This document shows positions 28,491-37,191 of a DNA stretch of 64,000 nt, piece by piece (positions within the stretch are counted from its first letter, which is position 1; each line of letters opens with the position of its first letter). The stretch is taken from contig JAKGSH010000001.1 of NCBI GenBank assembly GCA_021568835.1, positions 434,001 through 498,000 of the forward strand. The letters run 5' to 3'. Below the pieces are notes generated by a model that was not told where the DNA came from, made no database searches, and saw only the letters and a list, made by a program, of their open reading frames with translations. A program made the position numbers and the translations under genes. Source of the stretch: Streptomyces sp. Tue 6430 (GTDB lineage Bacteria; Actinomycetota; Actinomycetes; Streptomycetales; Streptomycetaceae).

Positions 28491-30205
28491 CTATCCAGTA
28501 CCTGAGCGGCGAGCGTCGTCCAGGACGTCACGCAGTGCCCAGTAGGCGGGTTTCGCCTCGTACGTCGCGTCCCAGGGAAGAGCGTTTCCCGGACTCGGGG
28601 GATAGTGTCGCAGGTCAGCCGTGGAGCCGTACTTGTCGGTGAAACCCCAGGTCGAGAACGAGGTGCAGTTGGGTTCTTCGCCGCAGACGGCGAGTTTCCC
28701 CGCCAACTGGCGGGCCTGGACGTCCTCTTCGTCCTCGTCGACGAGGACGTCCGCCTCCGAGACCCGGGCCTTCAGGCCGAGCCCGGCCAAAGCCCGGATC
28801 TTGCGTCGGAAGACCTCGGGGTCGGTACGGTCGCCGACGGCGTATTCGTGGTCCTGGAAACCGACGCCATCGATCGGAACGCCCCGCTCCTTCAGCCGGA
28901 TCAGCAGCGCGTAGAGGGCGTCCAGCGTGGACCGTCCTCCTCCACCCCGTACTCGTTGAGGTACAGCACCGCGTGCGGGTCAGCCTCGCGGGCAGCATGG
29001 AAGGCGATGTCGATGTACTGCTCACCCATCGCTTCGAACCACAACTGTGGCCGCACGCCCCGGTTGCCGTTGGAGTAGTCCTCGTCCTCGTCGGACATGG
29101 GCTCGTTCACCACGTCCCATTCCGCCACCTTCCCCGGAAGTGGCCCGCCACCGCGCGTATGTGCTCCACCATGACGCGCCTGCGTTGCTCGTGCGTCATC
29201 TCGGCGCGCATCCATGCGGGCAGGGCTTCGAACCAGACGAGGGTGTGGGCGTGCACCTTCATCCTGTTGGCCTCGGCGAAGTCCACCAAGGTATCGCCTT
29301 CCGCGAACGCGAACACGCCGCGTCGAGGCTGGACGAACTGCGGCTTGAAGTCGTTCTCCGGCGTGAGCATGGAGAACTCCTCACCCGCCGTCCGGCGGTA
29401 GGCGCTGTCGGTCAGCAGGGGGCCCGCGGCCAGGGCGGTTCCCATACGGATCGGGCGTGGGAGAACCGCCGCCAGATCACGCATCGCATCGCTGGACCGG
29501 GGCACTCGCAGGCCGGGCGCGTCCACGACGGACATCCGGCCCCGTCCCAGTGACCGCGCGTGGAGATCGCTGAGGGTCCAGCCCTTCCCGCGGGCTCCCG
29601 CATCCGCGCCGAACCAGATGCGGCCACTGCCGAAGACGTCCCGCGCGGGAACGGTTCCCACGACCCTGCCGTCGGCCTCCAGCACGAGCCTGTTCGCGCG
29701 GACTTCGACGGCGAGGCGGACTTCGAGCCCCAGGCCGCTCCCGAAGGTCCGGGTCATCGCAGGTCTGTCGGAGTCCCCGTCCCAGCGGTCGATCCGGAGC
29801 CTCCCGCCGACCACGCCGATGCGCACGCCGCGCCGTTCGTAGCGCCATTCGTCGTAGATGACCGGCGTCTCACCGTACAGATGCAGGTAGGCATCCGTGT
29901 CATCCGTGCGCCGCAGGCCGGCTTCGATCCGGACATCCCCTCGGAACACCATGTGGGGACCGCGCAGGTTCACCGGTGGGTTCGGCTGTCCGCCGGTACC
30001 GTCCTGGCGTGTGATGCGCCGGTCGAGGGTGTGACCCGTACCCCTGCGTGCGTGGGCCTCCCGCCGGCGAAGTGAGCCCAGTCCCTGCCGTTCAGGAGGT
30101 CCTCCACCGGTCCCCGCACGGGCGCGGAGGCGCCGGCACGGTCCCCGAGACACCGGCGAGCAAGGCGCACACGACCGCGATGACAGCGCTCTTTCGAAAC
30201 CGCAT
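28491..30205 (-). CDS. GH10 endo-1,4-beta-xylanase with N-terminal lectin-like domain (frame broken)
   Basis: Starts at ATG 30205 with a signal peptide MRFRKSAVIAVVCALLAG. A domain of about 170 residues with FRGDVRIEAGLRRTDDTDAY, RIGVVGGRLRIDRWDGDSD and SGRIWFGADAGARGKGW resembles laminin-G/3-keto-disaccharide hydrolase-type beta-sandwiches. The GH10 barrel follows: MGTALAAGPLLTDSAYRRTA, FSMLTPENDFKPQFVQP, VHAHTLVWFEALPAWM, acid/base Glu in VAEWDVVNEPMSDEDE and nucleophile Glu in LKARVSEADVLVD. GFTDKYGS and WDATYEAKPAYWALRDVL end it. Breaks lie near 30145, 30010, 29150 and 28930. The product should be a secreted hydrolase of xylan-type polysaccharides. The gene lies between inverted copies of one IS end. 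Confidence 0.82.
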
Positions 30206-30449
30206 GAACAGCAGCGCTCCGTATCCTCAGTCCGTCTTCCGACGGCATCGCCGCCCTCAGCCACACCGTCGCCGAGCACCGTCCTCCCAGCCGCGGCAAG
30301 AACGGTGCGCAACCGATCGCGCCGCCCCCCGCTGTGACTGATCGCCATTGTCTCAGGTGCGAGTGAGGGACCGTCGGCCGAGGACCGTTCGGGAACGACG
30401 GCCGGAAAGCGGTCGGTACGGTCGGCGGTGGGCCGGTACGGTCAGCAAG
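30206..30449. other. Upstream region of the xylanase gene
   Basis: 244 bases (345 to the next coding piece) without a recognisable gene. It must hold the xylanase promoter. A CGGTACGGTC motif occurs at about 30413 and 30434; no clear operator was seen. Confidence 0.35.
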
Positions 30450-30553
30450 GGGATCGTTTCGTCCTGATTCCGCAGCTCGCGGGGCTGGTGTGGTCTGGGA
30501 GCGACGGACTCCTGCCGGTCGGCATCATGATCACTGCGGGGTGATCGTCGGTC
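30450..30553 (-). repeat. 104-bp inverted repeat, copy 2 (IS end)
   Basis: Reverse complement of 28360-28463 with one mismatch. It adjoins the stop of the transposase fragment at 30552, which identifies it as the 3' non-coding end of that insertion sequence. Confidence 0.85.
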
Positions 30554-30806
30554 AGCTCTGGGCCTCGGTGTTCGCGAGGACGAGGAGGGCCCGCAGTGGG
30601 GTGGTCGCGTGGCGGGCGTTCATGTGGGCCTTGGTCAGGATGCGCCAGGACTTGAGGTGGGCGAACCCGTGCTCGACGGCGGTGCGTTCGCGGTTGAGCA
30701 GCCGGTTCGCTTCCTTCTCGGCATCGGTGAGTTCGTGGTTCCGGGTGGCCTTGCGGCCGGTGATGACCACGGGGTCGTCGTCGGGCTGGCGGAAGCGTCC
30801 TGGCAT
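30552..30806 (-). pseudogene. C-terminal fragment of an IS5-type DDE transposase
   Basis: 84 residues: ITGRKATRNHELTDAEKEAN, RTAVEHGFAHLKSWRILTK and TPLRALLVLANTEAQS. The E in VEHGFAHLK corresponds to the last catalytic acid of DDE_Tnp_4/IS5-like transposases. The helix-turn-helix and both Asp residues are missing, so it is inactive. Confidence 0.72.
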
Positions 30807-30859
30807 GCTGACCTGGTGACCGCCGCGGCGGGGGACCGGGCGCAGATGCCTGGTTCCTG

Positions 30860-31290
30860 TTCGGAAGGTCTGCCACGTGGCTCGTCGGCTCGCCCGCGGA
30901 CGGGTTCGTTCTCCTGGGCGGGGTGAACACCCCTGGCCGTATCTGGAGTGCCCACCCTCGTTCCGCCAGGCGTTTCGCCTTCGACCGCAGCCCCTCGAGC
31001 TTCGCCGGGACCGCCTGAAGGCCCAGGGCCGCGGCCAGTCGCCGGCACCGCATTCCTTCCCGGCCCGCGGCCGACTCCAGCACGGACATGATCCGCTCGT
31101 AGTCCGCAGGCAGGACCGGCGCCGTCATCCCCTCGGCCCGTCGCGGCACCCCCGACCCCGCCACCGTGCTCCCCACCGGCTCCACGACCGAGGGCGCGTT
31201 CGGTCAACTCGAGCGATGGCTGCGAGGCCGCGATACGGGAGCGGAGCGCCTCCGCCTCTGCACGCAGGATGTTCCGTCGCCGTACGGGAT
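30860..31290 (-). pseudogene. Coiled-coil/winged-helix protein of the IS-associated type, frame broken
   Basis: Two adjoining frames give ILRAEAEALRSRIAASQPSL (coiled coil), then LPADYERIMSVLESAAGREG, RRLAAALGLQAVPAKLEGLR and SKAKRLAERGWALQIRPGVF. This layout of a helical N-terminus and winged-helix end matches small proteins that often sit next to Streptomyces transposases. Function is unknown. A frame break lies near 31190, no clean start or stop could be fixed, and the neighbouring transposase is truncated. Confidence 0.5.
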
Positions 31291-31684
31291 AGTCGGCAGC
31301 GACCGGTGAGCGAATGGTGTCGAGGGGAAGAAAGTCCTGCCTCCTTGGCGCGAAGGATGATGGCGATACGTTGTGGTCGCGGCGGTGGCCGGCTGCGTCG
31401 CGTTCGGGCGCAGGGACGGCTGGATCGCTGAGCAGCGTGGGCGGACCGAGGCCGATCGACTCTTCTGCGGGGATACCGCTAGGCACCGAAGAGGCCGGGG
31501 TCGCCGCGAAGCCGGGGATCGCCCGCATGGCGCCCGCCTGGTCGGCGTGGCTCGGTTGCCGCGCCGTATTGCTGCCGTCATCGGTGTGGCACGGGTACAC
31601 CTGACCGGCATCAGTCGCCATCGGGCATGTGGCATGCGATCCGGTGTGTCCGCGGGGCCGCGCTCGCGGGCTTCGGCTCTGGTC
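31291..31684. other. Gene-poor stretch between IS debris and cupredoxin gene
   Basis: About 390 bases. No reading here has a recognisable domain or a convincing start with a ribosome site. It is probably IS-flanking debris. Confidence 0.35.
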
Positions 31685-32089
31685 TCAGCGCACGGTGAGG
31701 GTGCCTTTCATGTTCGGGTGGATGGCGCAGATGTAGGAGTAGCTGCCGGTTGTGGACGGAGCGGTGAAGGTGACTGTTGCCCCTCCTGCGACGTTGCCGG
31801 TGTCGAACGTCGTCTTGTCCCCGGTGGCGGTTACGGTGTGCGCCGCCGAGTCACGGTTCACGACGGTGATCTTCGCACCGGGGCGTACCTGAAGATCCGC
31901 CGGGCTGAAGGTGAAGTTCTCGATCACAATGCGCGCCGCGGCGGGGCCATCACCGGTCGCGGTGGATGAGGGGCTGGTAGCGGGGGCGGTGCCGTTGCCG
32001 CCATTTGAGCAGCCGGCCAGGAAGAGCAGGGCGAGCACGCCTGCCACGGCGAGAACGGAGTGGCCCCGGTGCGGGTGGGTGAGTGACAT
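31685..32089 (-). CDS. Plastocyanin/amicyanin-like cupredoxin lipoprotein
   Basis: 134 residues from ATG 32089. A lipoprotein signal ends VLALLFLAGCSNGG. After a Ser/Thr-rich linker a single cupredoxin domain follows: IVIENFTFSPADLQVRPGAK, VNRDSAAHTVTATG with the first copper His, and SYSYICAIHPNMKGTLTVR with Cys, His and Met ligands. It is a type-1 copper site for extracytoplasmic electron transfer or copper binding. A copper-related P-type ATPase and a second, truncated cupredoxin lie within 6 kb. Confidence 0.88.
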   Translation of the reverse strand: MSLTHPHRGHSVLAVAGVLALLFLAGCSNGGNGTAPATSPSSTATGDGPAAARIVIENFTFSPADLQVRPGAKITVVNRDSAAHTVTATGDKTTFDTGNVAGGATVTFTAPSTTGSYSYICAIHPNMKGTLTVR

Positions 32090-32262
32090 TCGGGGCGGAC
32101 CTTTCGGGCGGGGCTGCGGAGGCAGAGCGCGGCTGTCGGCCGGCCATCGCACTCAGGTTTGCCCTCCAAGCCGACGCTCGCCATGGCGGTACGGCCGTCC
32201 GTGTCGCCTGCTCACCTGAAAGCCGGCGTGGAGCCCGCTGCAACACGGAGCCGGTGTGGGCG

Positions 32263-32846
32263 TCAGCGGGGTGAGGTGGCGGCGCGGCGGAACAGGAGGG
32301 CCGCGGCGGTGGTGAGGGCGATGAGGGTGTTGGCGGCGATGTAGAGGCCCCACTGGCGGGCCTCGAACACGGTTGCGGTGGCGGCGAGGGAGGCGGCGGC
32401 GGCCAGCAGCGCCAGTACCAGGCCGGTGGTCATACGGGAGGCGACCAGACGGGAGGGGGCCGGTCCGGCCAGCTCCCAGAACGTGAGGTAGGTGTCGAAG
32501 TCGAAGCCCGCGTACGGCTCGTCCAGCAGCAGCACCTCGGGGTCGGCCAGCAGCGCCAGGCCCAGGTTCAGCTTGGAAAGGGTCCCGCCGGTCAGTTGGT
32601 CCGCGCGGGTGGCGGCGTAGCGTTCGAAGTCGAGCGATGCGTAGATGTCCTTGCGTGAGCGCCGCTCCGCCTCTGGGGGCAGGCGGTAGGCCCGTCCGAA
32701 GAGCTCGAAGTGCTCGTCGCAGGTGAGGCGCCCATCGCCCGCCGGTCCCGCTTGGTTTTCGGGTGGAAGAAGCTGGCGGCGAACGCGATGAAGAGCAGGG
32801 TGTTGAGCACCACCAGGGGCCACAGGCCGTATGCGGCATCCGCCAT
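32263..32846 (-). pseudogene. Chimeric remnant: ICMT-family start, ABC ATPase middle, small membrane protein end
   Basis: From ATG 32846 (GAGGAGGA upstream) the first ~36 residues, AAYGLWPLVVLNTLLFIAFA and SFFHPKTKRD, match the start of actinobacterial isoprenylcysteine carboxyl methyltransferase-family proteins. The next segment in another frame is the second half of an ABC ATPase: ADQLTGGTLSKLNLGLALLA (signature) and PEVLLLDEPYAGFDFDTYL (Walker B). It then runs into two hydrophobic helices (TTGLVLALLAAAASLAATAT; GLYIAANTLIALTTAAALLF) and stops at 32263. No Walker A is present. Two deletions seem to have fused three genes; it is unlikely to be functional. Confidence 0.65.
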
Positions 32847-33121
32847 CACATCCTCCTCGTCGAGGCTGTGCGCTTGGTGACTGGTCCGCGTCGGCCGCGG
32901 GCGAGGCCGCTCATCCGGTGCTGGTAGGCGGACGCGTCGATCCGGCCGTGCAGGCGCAGGCCGACGCACCATCGCTCAGCGTCTTCCAGAGCGGCGCGCC
33001 GACCCCGAAGGCGTGCCAATGGAGGGCAGCGGGGCTCGTTCGGCGTGATCAGGCGCGCGATGTCGTAGACCACGCCCGCCAGGATCAGCGTGCCGATCAG
33101 TATGACTGTCACGGCGCTCAT
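32846..33121 (-). CDS. Small membrane protein with short C-terminal SHOCT-like helix
   Basis: 91 residues from ATG 33121 with GGGGAG just upstream. One membrane helix (SAVTVILIGTLILAGVVYDI) is followed by a basic cytoplasmic part with AERWCVGLRLHGRIDASAYQ, which resembles a SHOCT-type oligomerisation helix. The stop overlaps the next ATG. It belongs to a string of small copper/stress-associated membrane proteins. Function is unknown. Confidence 0.6.
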   Translation of the reverse strand: MSAVTVILIGTLILAGVVYDIARLITPNEPRCPPLARLRGRRAALEDAERWCVGLRLHGRIDASAYQHRMSGLARGRRGPVTKRTASTRRM

Positions 33122-33131
33122 GGCGTTCTCC

Positions 33132-33171
33132 CCGCCGTGCCGCCGTGCCGCCGTGCCGCCGTGCCGCCGTG
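33132..33171 (+). repeat. Five 8-bp tandem repeats CCGCCGTG
   Basis: Five exact copies in a row, within the end of the DUF2933 reading and directly before the ribosome site of the gene starting at 33121. Eight is not a multiple of three, so changes in copy number alter the reading frame of the upstream protein's tail. Confidence 0.9.
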
Positions 33172-33439
33172 CCGTCGAGCTGGGGATCCGGCCGGTTACA
33201 GCCGGCCTCCGGGTGCTGGTGGTGGTCGTGCTTGCGCAGCGGATCGCTGTCGTCGGTGTGCTGGTCATCACCGCCGGGGCCACCGTGCATGCCGCGCATC
33301 ATGAGGAACATCATCAGCGGGCAGGCGACGACGATGGCGAGGAGGGCGAGGCTGCCCAGGGCATGCCCAGCATCAGGGCGCCGACGAAGGCGATGGCAAG
33401 GGCGATCGCGTACAGGCCGTGATTCCGGTTGTTCCTCAT
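33132..33439 (-). CDS. DUF2933 membrane protein (one frame break)
   Basis: Starts at ATG 33439: MRNNRNHGLYAIALAIAFVG, then after a break near 33365 (probably one missing C) LGSLALLAIVVACPLMMFLM and MRGMHGGPGGDDQHTDD. A His-rich stretch (KHDHHQHPE) follows. This is the DUF2933 pattern: two hydrophobic helices and a His/Met/Asp-rich tail that could bind metal. The family is common beside copper ATPases and cupredoxins. The stop is not fixed because the frame runs through the 8-bp repeats into the next gene. Confidence 0.65.
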
Positions 33440-33472
33440 GGCGGGGCGGGGCCGCCTCCTCGGGAGGGCGGG

Positions 33473-33748
33473 TCAGTGTTTGGTGAGGGGGCCCGAGGAG
33501 CGCAGGGTGGTCAGGCGGCGCTGGTACTCCTCCTCGTTGATCTCGCCGCGGGCGAACCGCTCGGCGAGCAGCTGCTCGGGCGAGGGCCCGGCTGGGCTGT
33601 GCGTGTGCTCGTGGGGGCGGCCCAGGGCCCGGAAGAGCAGGACGGCGGCGGTGATGATCAGCGCCCAGAACAGGATCATGCTGGCCGACATCGCGAACCA
33701 GCCCCACCCGCTGACGTCGTGGTCGTACCAGAACATCATCGCCATCAC
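33473..33748 (-). CDS. SHOCT-domain small membrane protein
   Basis: 91 residues: a membrane helix (MSASMILFWALIITAAVLLF), a His-containing linker (ALGRPHEHTHSPAG) and the SHOCT motif EQLLAERFARGEINEEEYQR. SHOCT segments are short helical oligomerisation modules found on small membrane proteins. It is 33 bases upstream of the DUF2933 gene on the same strand, so they are probably cotranscribed. Function is unknown. Confidence 0.8.
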   Translation of the reverse strand: MMAMMFWYDHDVSGWGWFAMSASMILFWALIITAAVLLFRALGRPHEHTHSPAGPSPEQLLAERFARGEINEEEYQRRLTTLRSSGPLTKH

Positions 33749-33949
33749 GTCCCCAGGTCACCCGGGCGGCGGGCGCGGGGCCCGCGCTGTCCGGCCTCGT
33801 TCTTGTGTTGCTTCCAGGGTCCTCCCGTTCTGGCCTGAGGGCACAGGGTCCACTGGTCCCGGGGGCGAGGGGGCCGGTCAGCCCCCGCCTGGTAGGGGTA
33901 GCCGCGAGCGAGGCTGGAGGGAGTGAACACGCAGGGAGGCCGATCTGCC

Positions 33950-34165
33950 ATGGATGTTGCCGATGTCGTCGTGGTGGTCTCCGCGACCGTGCTGATCGCC
34001 GGTCTGGGCTGGTTCTTCTTCGGCCCGCGCAGGGCCCGCACCGCGCTGATCGAGGGCGGGGTGCAGCGGATCGAGGTGACCGTGCGGGGTGGCTACAGCC
34101 CCGACGTCATCAAGGTCCGCCAGGGAGTGCCGGTGGAGCTGGTCTTCGACCGGCAGGTCAGATGG
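33950..34165 (+). pseudogene. Truncated membrane-anchored cupredoxin-domain protein
   Basis: GGAGG precedes ATG 33950. A signal anchor (DVADVVVVVSATVLIAGLGW) leads into a cupredoxin-1 type fold, VTVRGGYSPDVIKVRQGVPV and ELVFDRQ. The Cys/His copper-ligand half normally follows FDRQ but is missing: after about 34160 the sequence is the antisense of the pspAB 3' end. A deletion junction joins the two. Confidence 0.7.
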
Positions 34166-34176
34166 TGGCCGCAGGT

Positions 34177-34755
34177 TCACAGGCCGGGGGCGCCCCAGAG
34201 CGGGAACCAGCGGGTCAGGTCCTCCTCGACGCGCAGGTCGTCCTTGACCGTGGCCTTGACCTGGAGTTCCAGCGGGTTGTCGCGTTTCTGGCCGGGCAGC
34301 GGAGCGAACGGGTAGAAGGTGCCGCGCTTGTAGAGGTAGACCAGCGCGAGGGGGCGCAGCTCGGCGTCGTGGAACGTGACCAGGGAGCACAGGAGTTGCG
34401 GGCCGAAACCGCTGTCCTGCAGGGCGGTGTTCACCGCGTGCAGGTCGCTCACGAGTGCGGGCAGGTCGCCGGGGTCGCGACGGGAGAGCAGCCATGAGTA
34501 GCCGTAGCTGTCACGGCTGAACTCCACCGGCACGCCGGCCCGTTCGGAGTCCGCGTCCAGCAGGGCCCGTACGTCCTGCTGGACTTGGGCGAATGCCCCG
34601 CCCTCGATGGCGGCGAAGCACACCGAGCCCGCTCCGGTCGGGGTGAAGCCGCTCGCGGCCTGGAGGGTGATCGCCGCCGAGGGCAGGCCGAAGAGCTGGT
34701 CCAGGTCGGGCTTGACCGGCTTGGTCCGGCCGAACAGGACGTCCAGGAAACCCAC
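34177..34755 (-). CDS. pspAB: PspA-associated protein PspAB
   Basis: 192 residues from GTG 34755 (VGFLDVLFGRTKPVKPDLDQ, AAITLQAASGFTPTGAGS, GYSWLLSRRDPGDLPALVSD, VYLYKRGTFYPFAP). It is the conserved partner encoded after htpX in actinobacterial psp operons; its molecular role is not well known. It lies 78 bases after htpX. Its 3' end abuts a deletion junction with the truncated cupredoxin, and the end LTRWFPLWGAPGL looks complete. Confidence 0.85.
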   Translation of the reverse strand: MGFLDVLFGRTKPVKPDLDQLFGLPSAAITLQAASGFTPTGAGSVCFAAIEGGAFAQVQQDVRALLDADSERAGVPVEFSRDSYGYSWLLSRRDPGDLPALVSDLHAVNTALQDSGFGPQLLCSLVTFHDAELRPLALVYLYKRGTFYPFAPLPGQKRDNPLELQVKATVKDDLRVEEDLTRWFPLWGAPGL

Positions 34756-34833
34756 GGGGCCGTCAGCTCCTTCTGCCCAGGCCCGGCTCGGGCGGGACAC
34801 ACCGGGCCGGGCGGCCGGCGCGATGGCGGGAAG

Positions 34834-35745
34834 TCATGCCGCCTCACCCAGCTCCACAGAGATGGCCGCGAGCGCCTCCAGACGGCGTTCCAGGCTGGGG
34901 TGGGTGGAGAACATGCTGGCCAGCGCCGTGCCGGGCCCGAGCGCGGGGGTGAAGAAGAACGCGTTGAACGCCTGGGCGGTGCGCAGATCCTGGGTGGGAA
35001 TGCGGGCGATGTCGCCGCTGACCTTGGTCAGCGCCGAGGCCAGTACCGAGGGTTTCCCGGTGAGCATGGCCGCGGCACGGTCGGCGGCCAGTTCGCGGTA
35101 GCGGGACAGGGCCCGAATGAGCAGGAAACTGAGGGCGTAGACGAGCGCGGACACCGCCATGACGATGGCGAGCAGGGCGGCGGTGTTCTGGTCGCGGTTG
35201 CGTCCGCCGAACAGCTGGGAATAGAAGGCGAAACGGACGATGAGCCCGGCGATCACGCCCAGGAACGAGGCGACGGTGATCACCGCGACGTCGCGGTGTG
35301 CGACATGGGAGAGCTCGTGGGCGAGGACGCCTTCAAGCTCATCGGTCTCCAGTCGGCGCAGTAGCCCGGTGGTCACGCAGACGACGGCGTGGTCGGCGTT
35401 GCGGCCGGTGGCGAACGCGTTGGGCAGGTCCATCTCGGAGACGGCCACCCGGGGTTTCGGCATGTCCGCGGTGGCGCAGAGCCGGTCGATGACCCCGTGC
35501 AGCTCGGGCTGTTCCTCGCGGCTGACGAGGCGGCCGTGCATGGCGTACAGGGCGATCCGGTCGGAGAACCAGAACTGCGCGACCAGCAGGGCGGCGGCGA
35601 TGACGACCACCAGGACGACGGACTTGAGCAGCACGATCAGCGCGGCGACGAACGCCACGTACACCAGCCCGAGCAGGAACATCGTGACCGCCATGCGGGC
35701 GGTCAGCTGCCGGTCGGGCTCGAAACGGCTGCGCATCGTCATCAC
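34834..35745 (-). CDS. htpX: Membrane zinc metalloprotease HtpX
   Basis: About 303 residues with start at GTG 35745 or ATG 35742, overlapping the pspAA stop. Two N-terminal helices precede GVLAHELSHVAHRDVAVITV, the HExxH zinc motif; two more helices and YRELAADRAAAMLTGKPS with the third zinc Glu follow, and the end is STHPSLERRLEALAAIS. HtpX degrades misfolded membrane proteins during envelope stress. Translational coupling to pspAA and pspA indicates coordinated membrane-stress expression. Confidence 0.93.
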   Translation of the reverse strand: MMTMRSRFEPDRQLTARMAVTMFLLGLVYVAFVAALIVLLKSVVLVVVIAAALLVAQFWFSDRIALYAMHGRLVSREEQPELHGVIDRLCATADMPKPRVAVSEMDLPNAFATGRNADHAVVCVTTGLLRRLETDELEGVLAHELSHVAHRDVAVITVASFLGVIAGLIVRFAFYSQLFGGRNRDQNTAALLAIVMAVSALVYALSFLLIRALSRYRELAADRAAAMLTGKPSVLASALTKVSGDIARIPTQDLRTAQAFNAFFFTPALGPGTALASMFSTHPSLERRLEALAAISVELGEAA

Positions 35746-36020
35746 CCCGGGATCAGGCCCTCGTCGGAGAGCAGTTCGCGCACCTGCGTGAGACTGGTGT
35801 CCACATCGGGCAGCACCAGGTCGGACGGTGTGATCGTCTCGTCCGGCAGTGGTGTGCCGAGACTGCGTACCGCGTCCAGCAGGGCTGACAGGGCCGCGGT
35901 GAACGCGGTCTCGTCGTCCGCGTCGGCGGCCGACTGCAGCCCCGCGTCCAACTCGTTGAGCCGGTCCAGGTGCTCTTCGGCGATCTCGTACTGGCCCTCG
36001 CCGAGAATCCGCATGATCAT
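35742..36020 (-). CDS. pspAA: PspA-associated protein PspAA
   Basis: 92 residues (MIMRILGEGQYEIAEEHLDR, LNELDAGLQSAADADDETAF). It has the length and position of the PspAA partner that binds or modulates PspA in actinobacteria and archaea. ATG 36020 overlaps the pspA stop, and its own stop overlaps htpX, so all three are translated together. Confidence 0.88.
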   Translation of the reverse strand: MIMRILGEGQYEIAEEHLDRLNELDAGLQSAADADDETAFTAALSALLDAVRSLGTPLPDETITPSDLVLPDVDTSLTQVRELLSDEGLIPG

Positions 36021-36793
36021 GACGTTGCCTCCTGGTCCGGCGGTGCCTGCCTGGCCCCGCCGCCCTCCACGGCAGGCGGGGTGGAAGCCGCCGGGAGCCG
36101 CGCCTTCATCATGGCCAGTTCCCTTTCCACGTCGCCGCCCGCGGTGACGCGCTCGAGTTCGGCCTGGATGTCGTCACGGCCGGCCGGCAGGGTGGCGTCC
36201 TCCAGCGCGCCGGAGGCGATCAGCTCGTCCAGTGCTCCGGCGCGGGCCTGCATCTGCTCGGTCTTGTCCTGGGCGCGCTGCATGGCCAGACCCACATCGC
36301 CCATCTCCTCGCCGATGCCGGTGACGGCCTCGGTGATACGGGTCTGCGCCTCGGCCGCGGTGTAGGTGGCCTTGATCGTCTCCTTGCGGGTGCGGAAGCT
36401 GTCCACCTTCGCCTGCAGCCGCTGCGAGGCGAGGGTGAGCTTCTCCTCCTGGTCCTGCAACGACGCCTGCTGGGTCTGCAGGTCGGTGATCTGGGAGGCC
36501 ACGGCGGTGCGCCGGGTCAGGGCTTCGCGGGCGAGATCCTCGCGCCCGGCGGCGAGCGCCTGCCGGGCCTGTCCCTCCAGCTTGCCGCCGGACTGCTGCA
36601 ACTGGCTGATCTGCAGGTCGACGCGTTTGCGGCTGGTGGCCACATCGGCCACGCCGCGCCGCACCTTCTGCAACATCTGGAGCTGCTGCTCGTAGGAGTA
36701 GTCCAGGACCTCACGGGGGTCCTCGGCCTTGTCCAGGGCCTTGTTCGCCTTGATCCGGAACAGGGCGGCGATGCGGTGAGCGATGCTGCTCAT
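36017..36793 (-). CDS. pspA: Phage-shock protein A (PspA/IM30 family)
   Basis: 258 residues, almost wholly helical coiled coil: ALFRIKANKALDKAEDPREV at the start, YSYEQQLQMLQKVRRGVADV, KVDSFRTRKETIKATYTAAE and a flexible Pro-rich tail. PspA assembles on the inner face of damaged membranes and, with partners, maintains the proton-motive force. It heads the four-gene operon pspA-pspAA-htpX-pspAB. A TACCC-AGCG-GGGTA palindrome lies about 130 bases upstream, hinting at copper- or thiol-responsive input. Confidence 0.93.
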   Translation of the reverse strand: MSSIAHRIAALFRIKANKALDKAEDPREVLDYSYEQQLQMLQKVRRGVADVATSRKRVDLQISQLQQSGGKLEGQARQALAAGREDLAREALTRRTAVASQITDLQTQQASLQDQEEKLTLASQRLQAKVDSFRTRKETIKATYTAAEAQTRITEAVTGIGEEMGDVGLAMQRAQDKTEQMQARAGALDELIASGALEDATLPAGRDDIQAELERVTAGGDVERELAMMKARLPAASTPPAVEGGGARQAPPDQEATS

Positions 36794-37191
36794 TACGGCC
36801 GCCTCCTCTCGACGGGATGAGGAATCAGCCAGGCCACTCGGCGGACACCTTCAGACTCCGGCCCGGTGGTCCGGGCCGCAACCGCGATCCCTGGTGCTCC
36901 CGGCCATCCTCGCCCCGCGATACCCAGCGGGGTAGGGATCAGCGGTCCCCACGCGGGGCCGGTCGGGCCCTGCGCCGGTTCCGCACCCCAGGAGCAGGCT
37001 CGACGACGCCGACCAGTACCGCCGTGCAGAGTTTCCTGCTCGGCGGCCGGCAGCCTGTTCGGGCCCGCGTTCTGCGGAACCTCGACGTCGCCGACCTGTT
37101 CTTCCGCCCCCCTTGCGCTCACCCACGGCAGCGTGCGTTGCACGAGAGGTGGCACGGGCGCAGGCTGCTTGATGACGAGGGGAGTCCTCCG
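36794..37191. other. Divergent intergenic region, pspA and general stress gene
   Basis: 398 bases with no gene supported on either strand. It holds the divergent promoters of pspA and the gene at 37192, and the CsoR-like palindrome at 36921-36934. Nothing else was recognised. Confidence 0.5.
36921..36934. promoter_or_regulatory. CsoR-like palindrome TACCC-AGCG-GGGTA
   Basis: Perfect 5-base arms with a 4-base centre, the same geometry as the operator at 2722. It lies in the pspA promoter region, in a neighbourhood with cupredoxins and a metal ATPase. Confidence 0.5.

Noticed and set aside
33132..33171. Possible CRISPR-like repeat
   Set aside because: Eight-base units without spacers; a simple tandem repeat.
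34585..35364. Rightward Gly/Glu-rich frame opposite htpX
   Set aside because: It is antisense to HtpX with its zinc motif and has no recognisable features.
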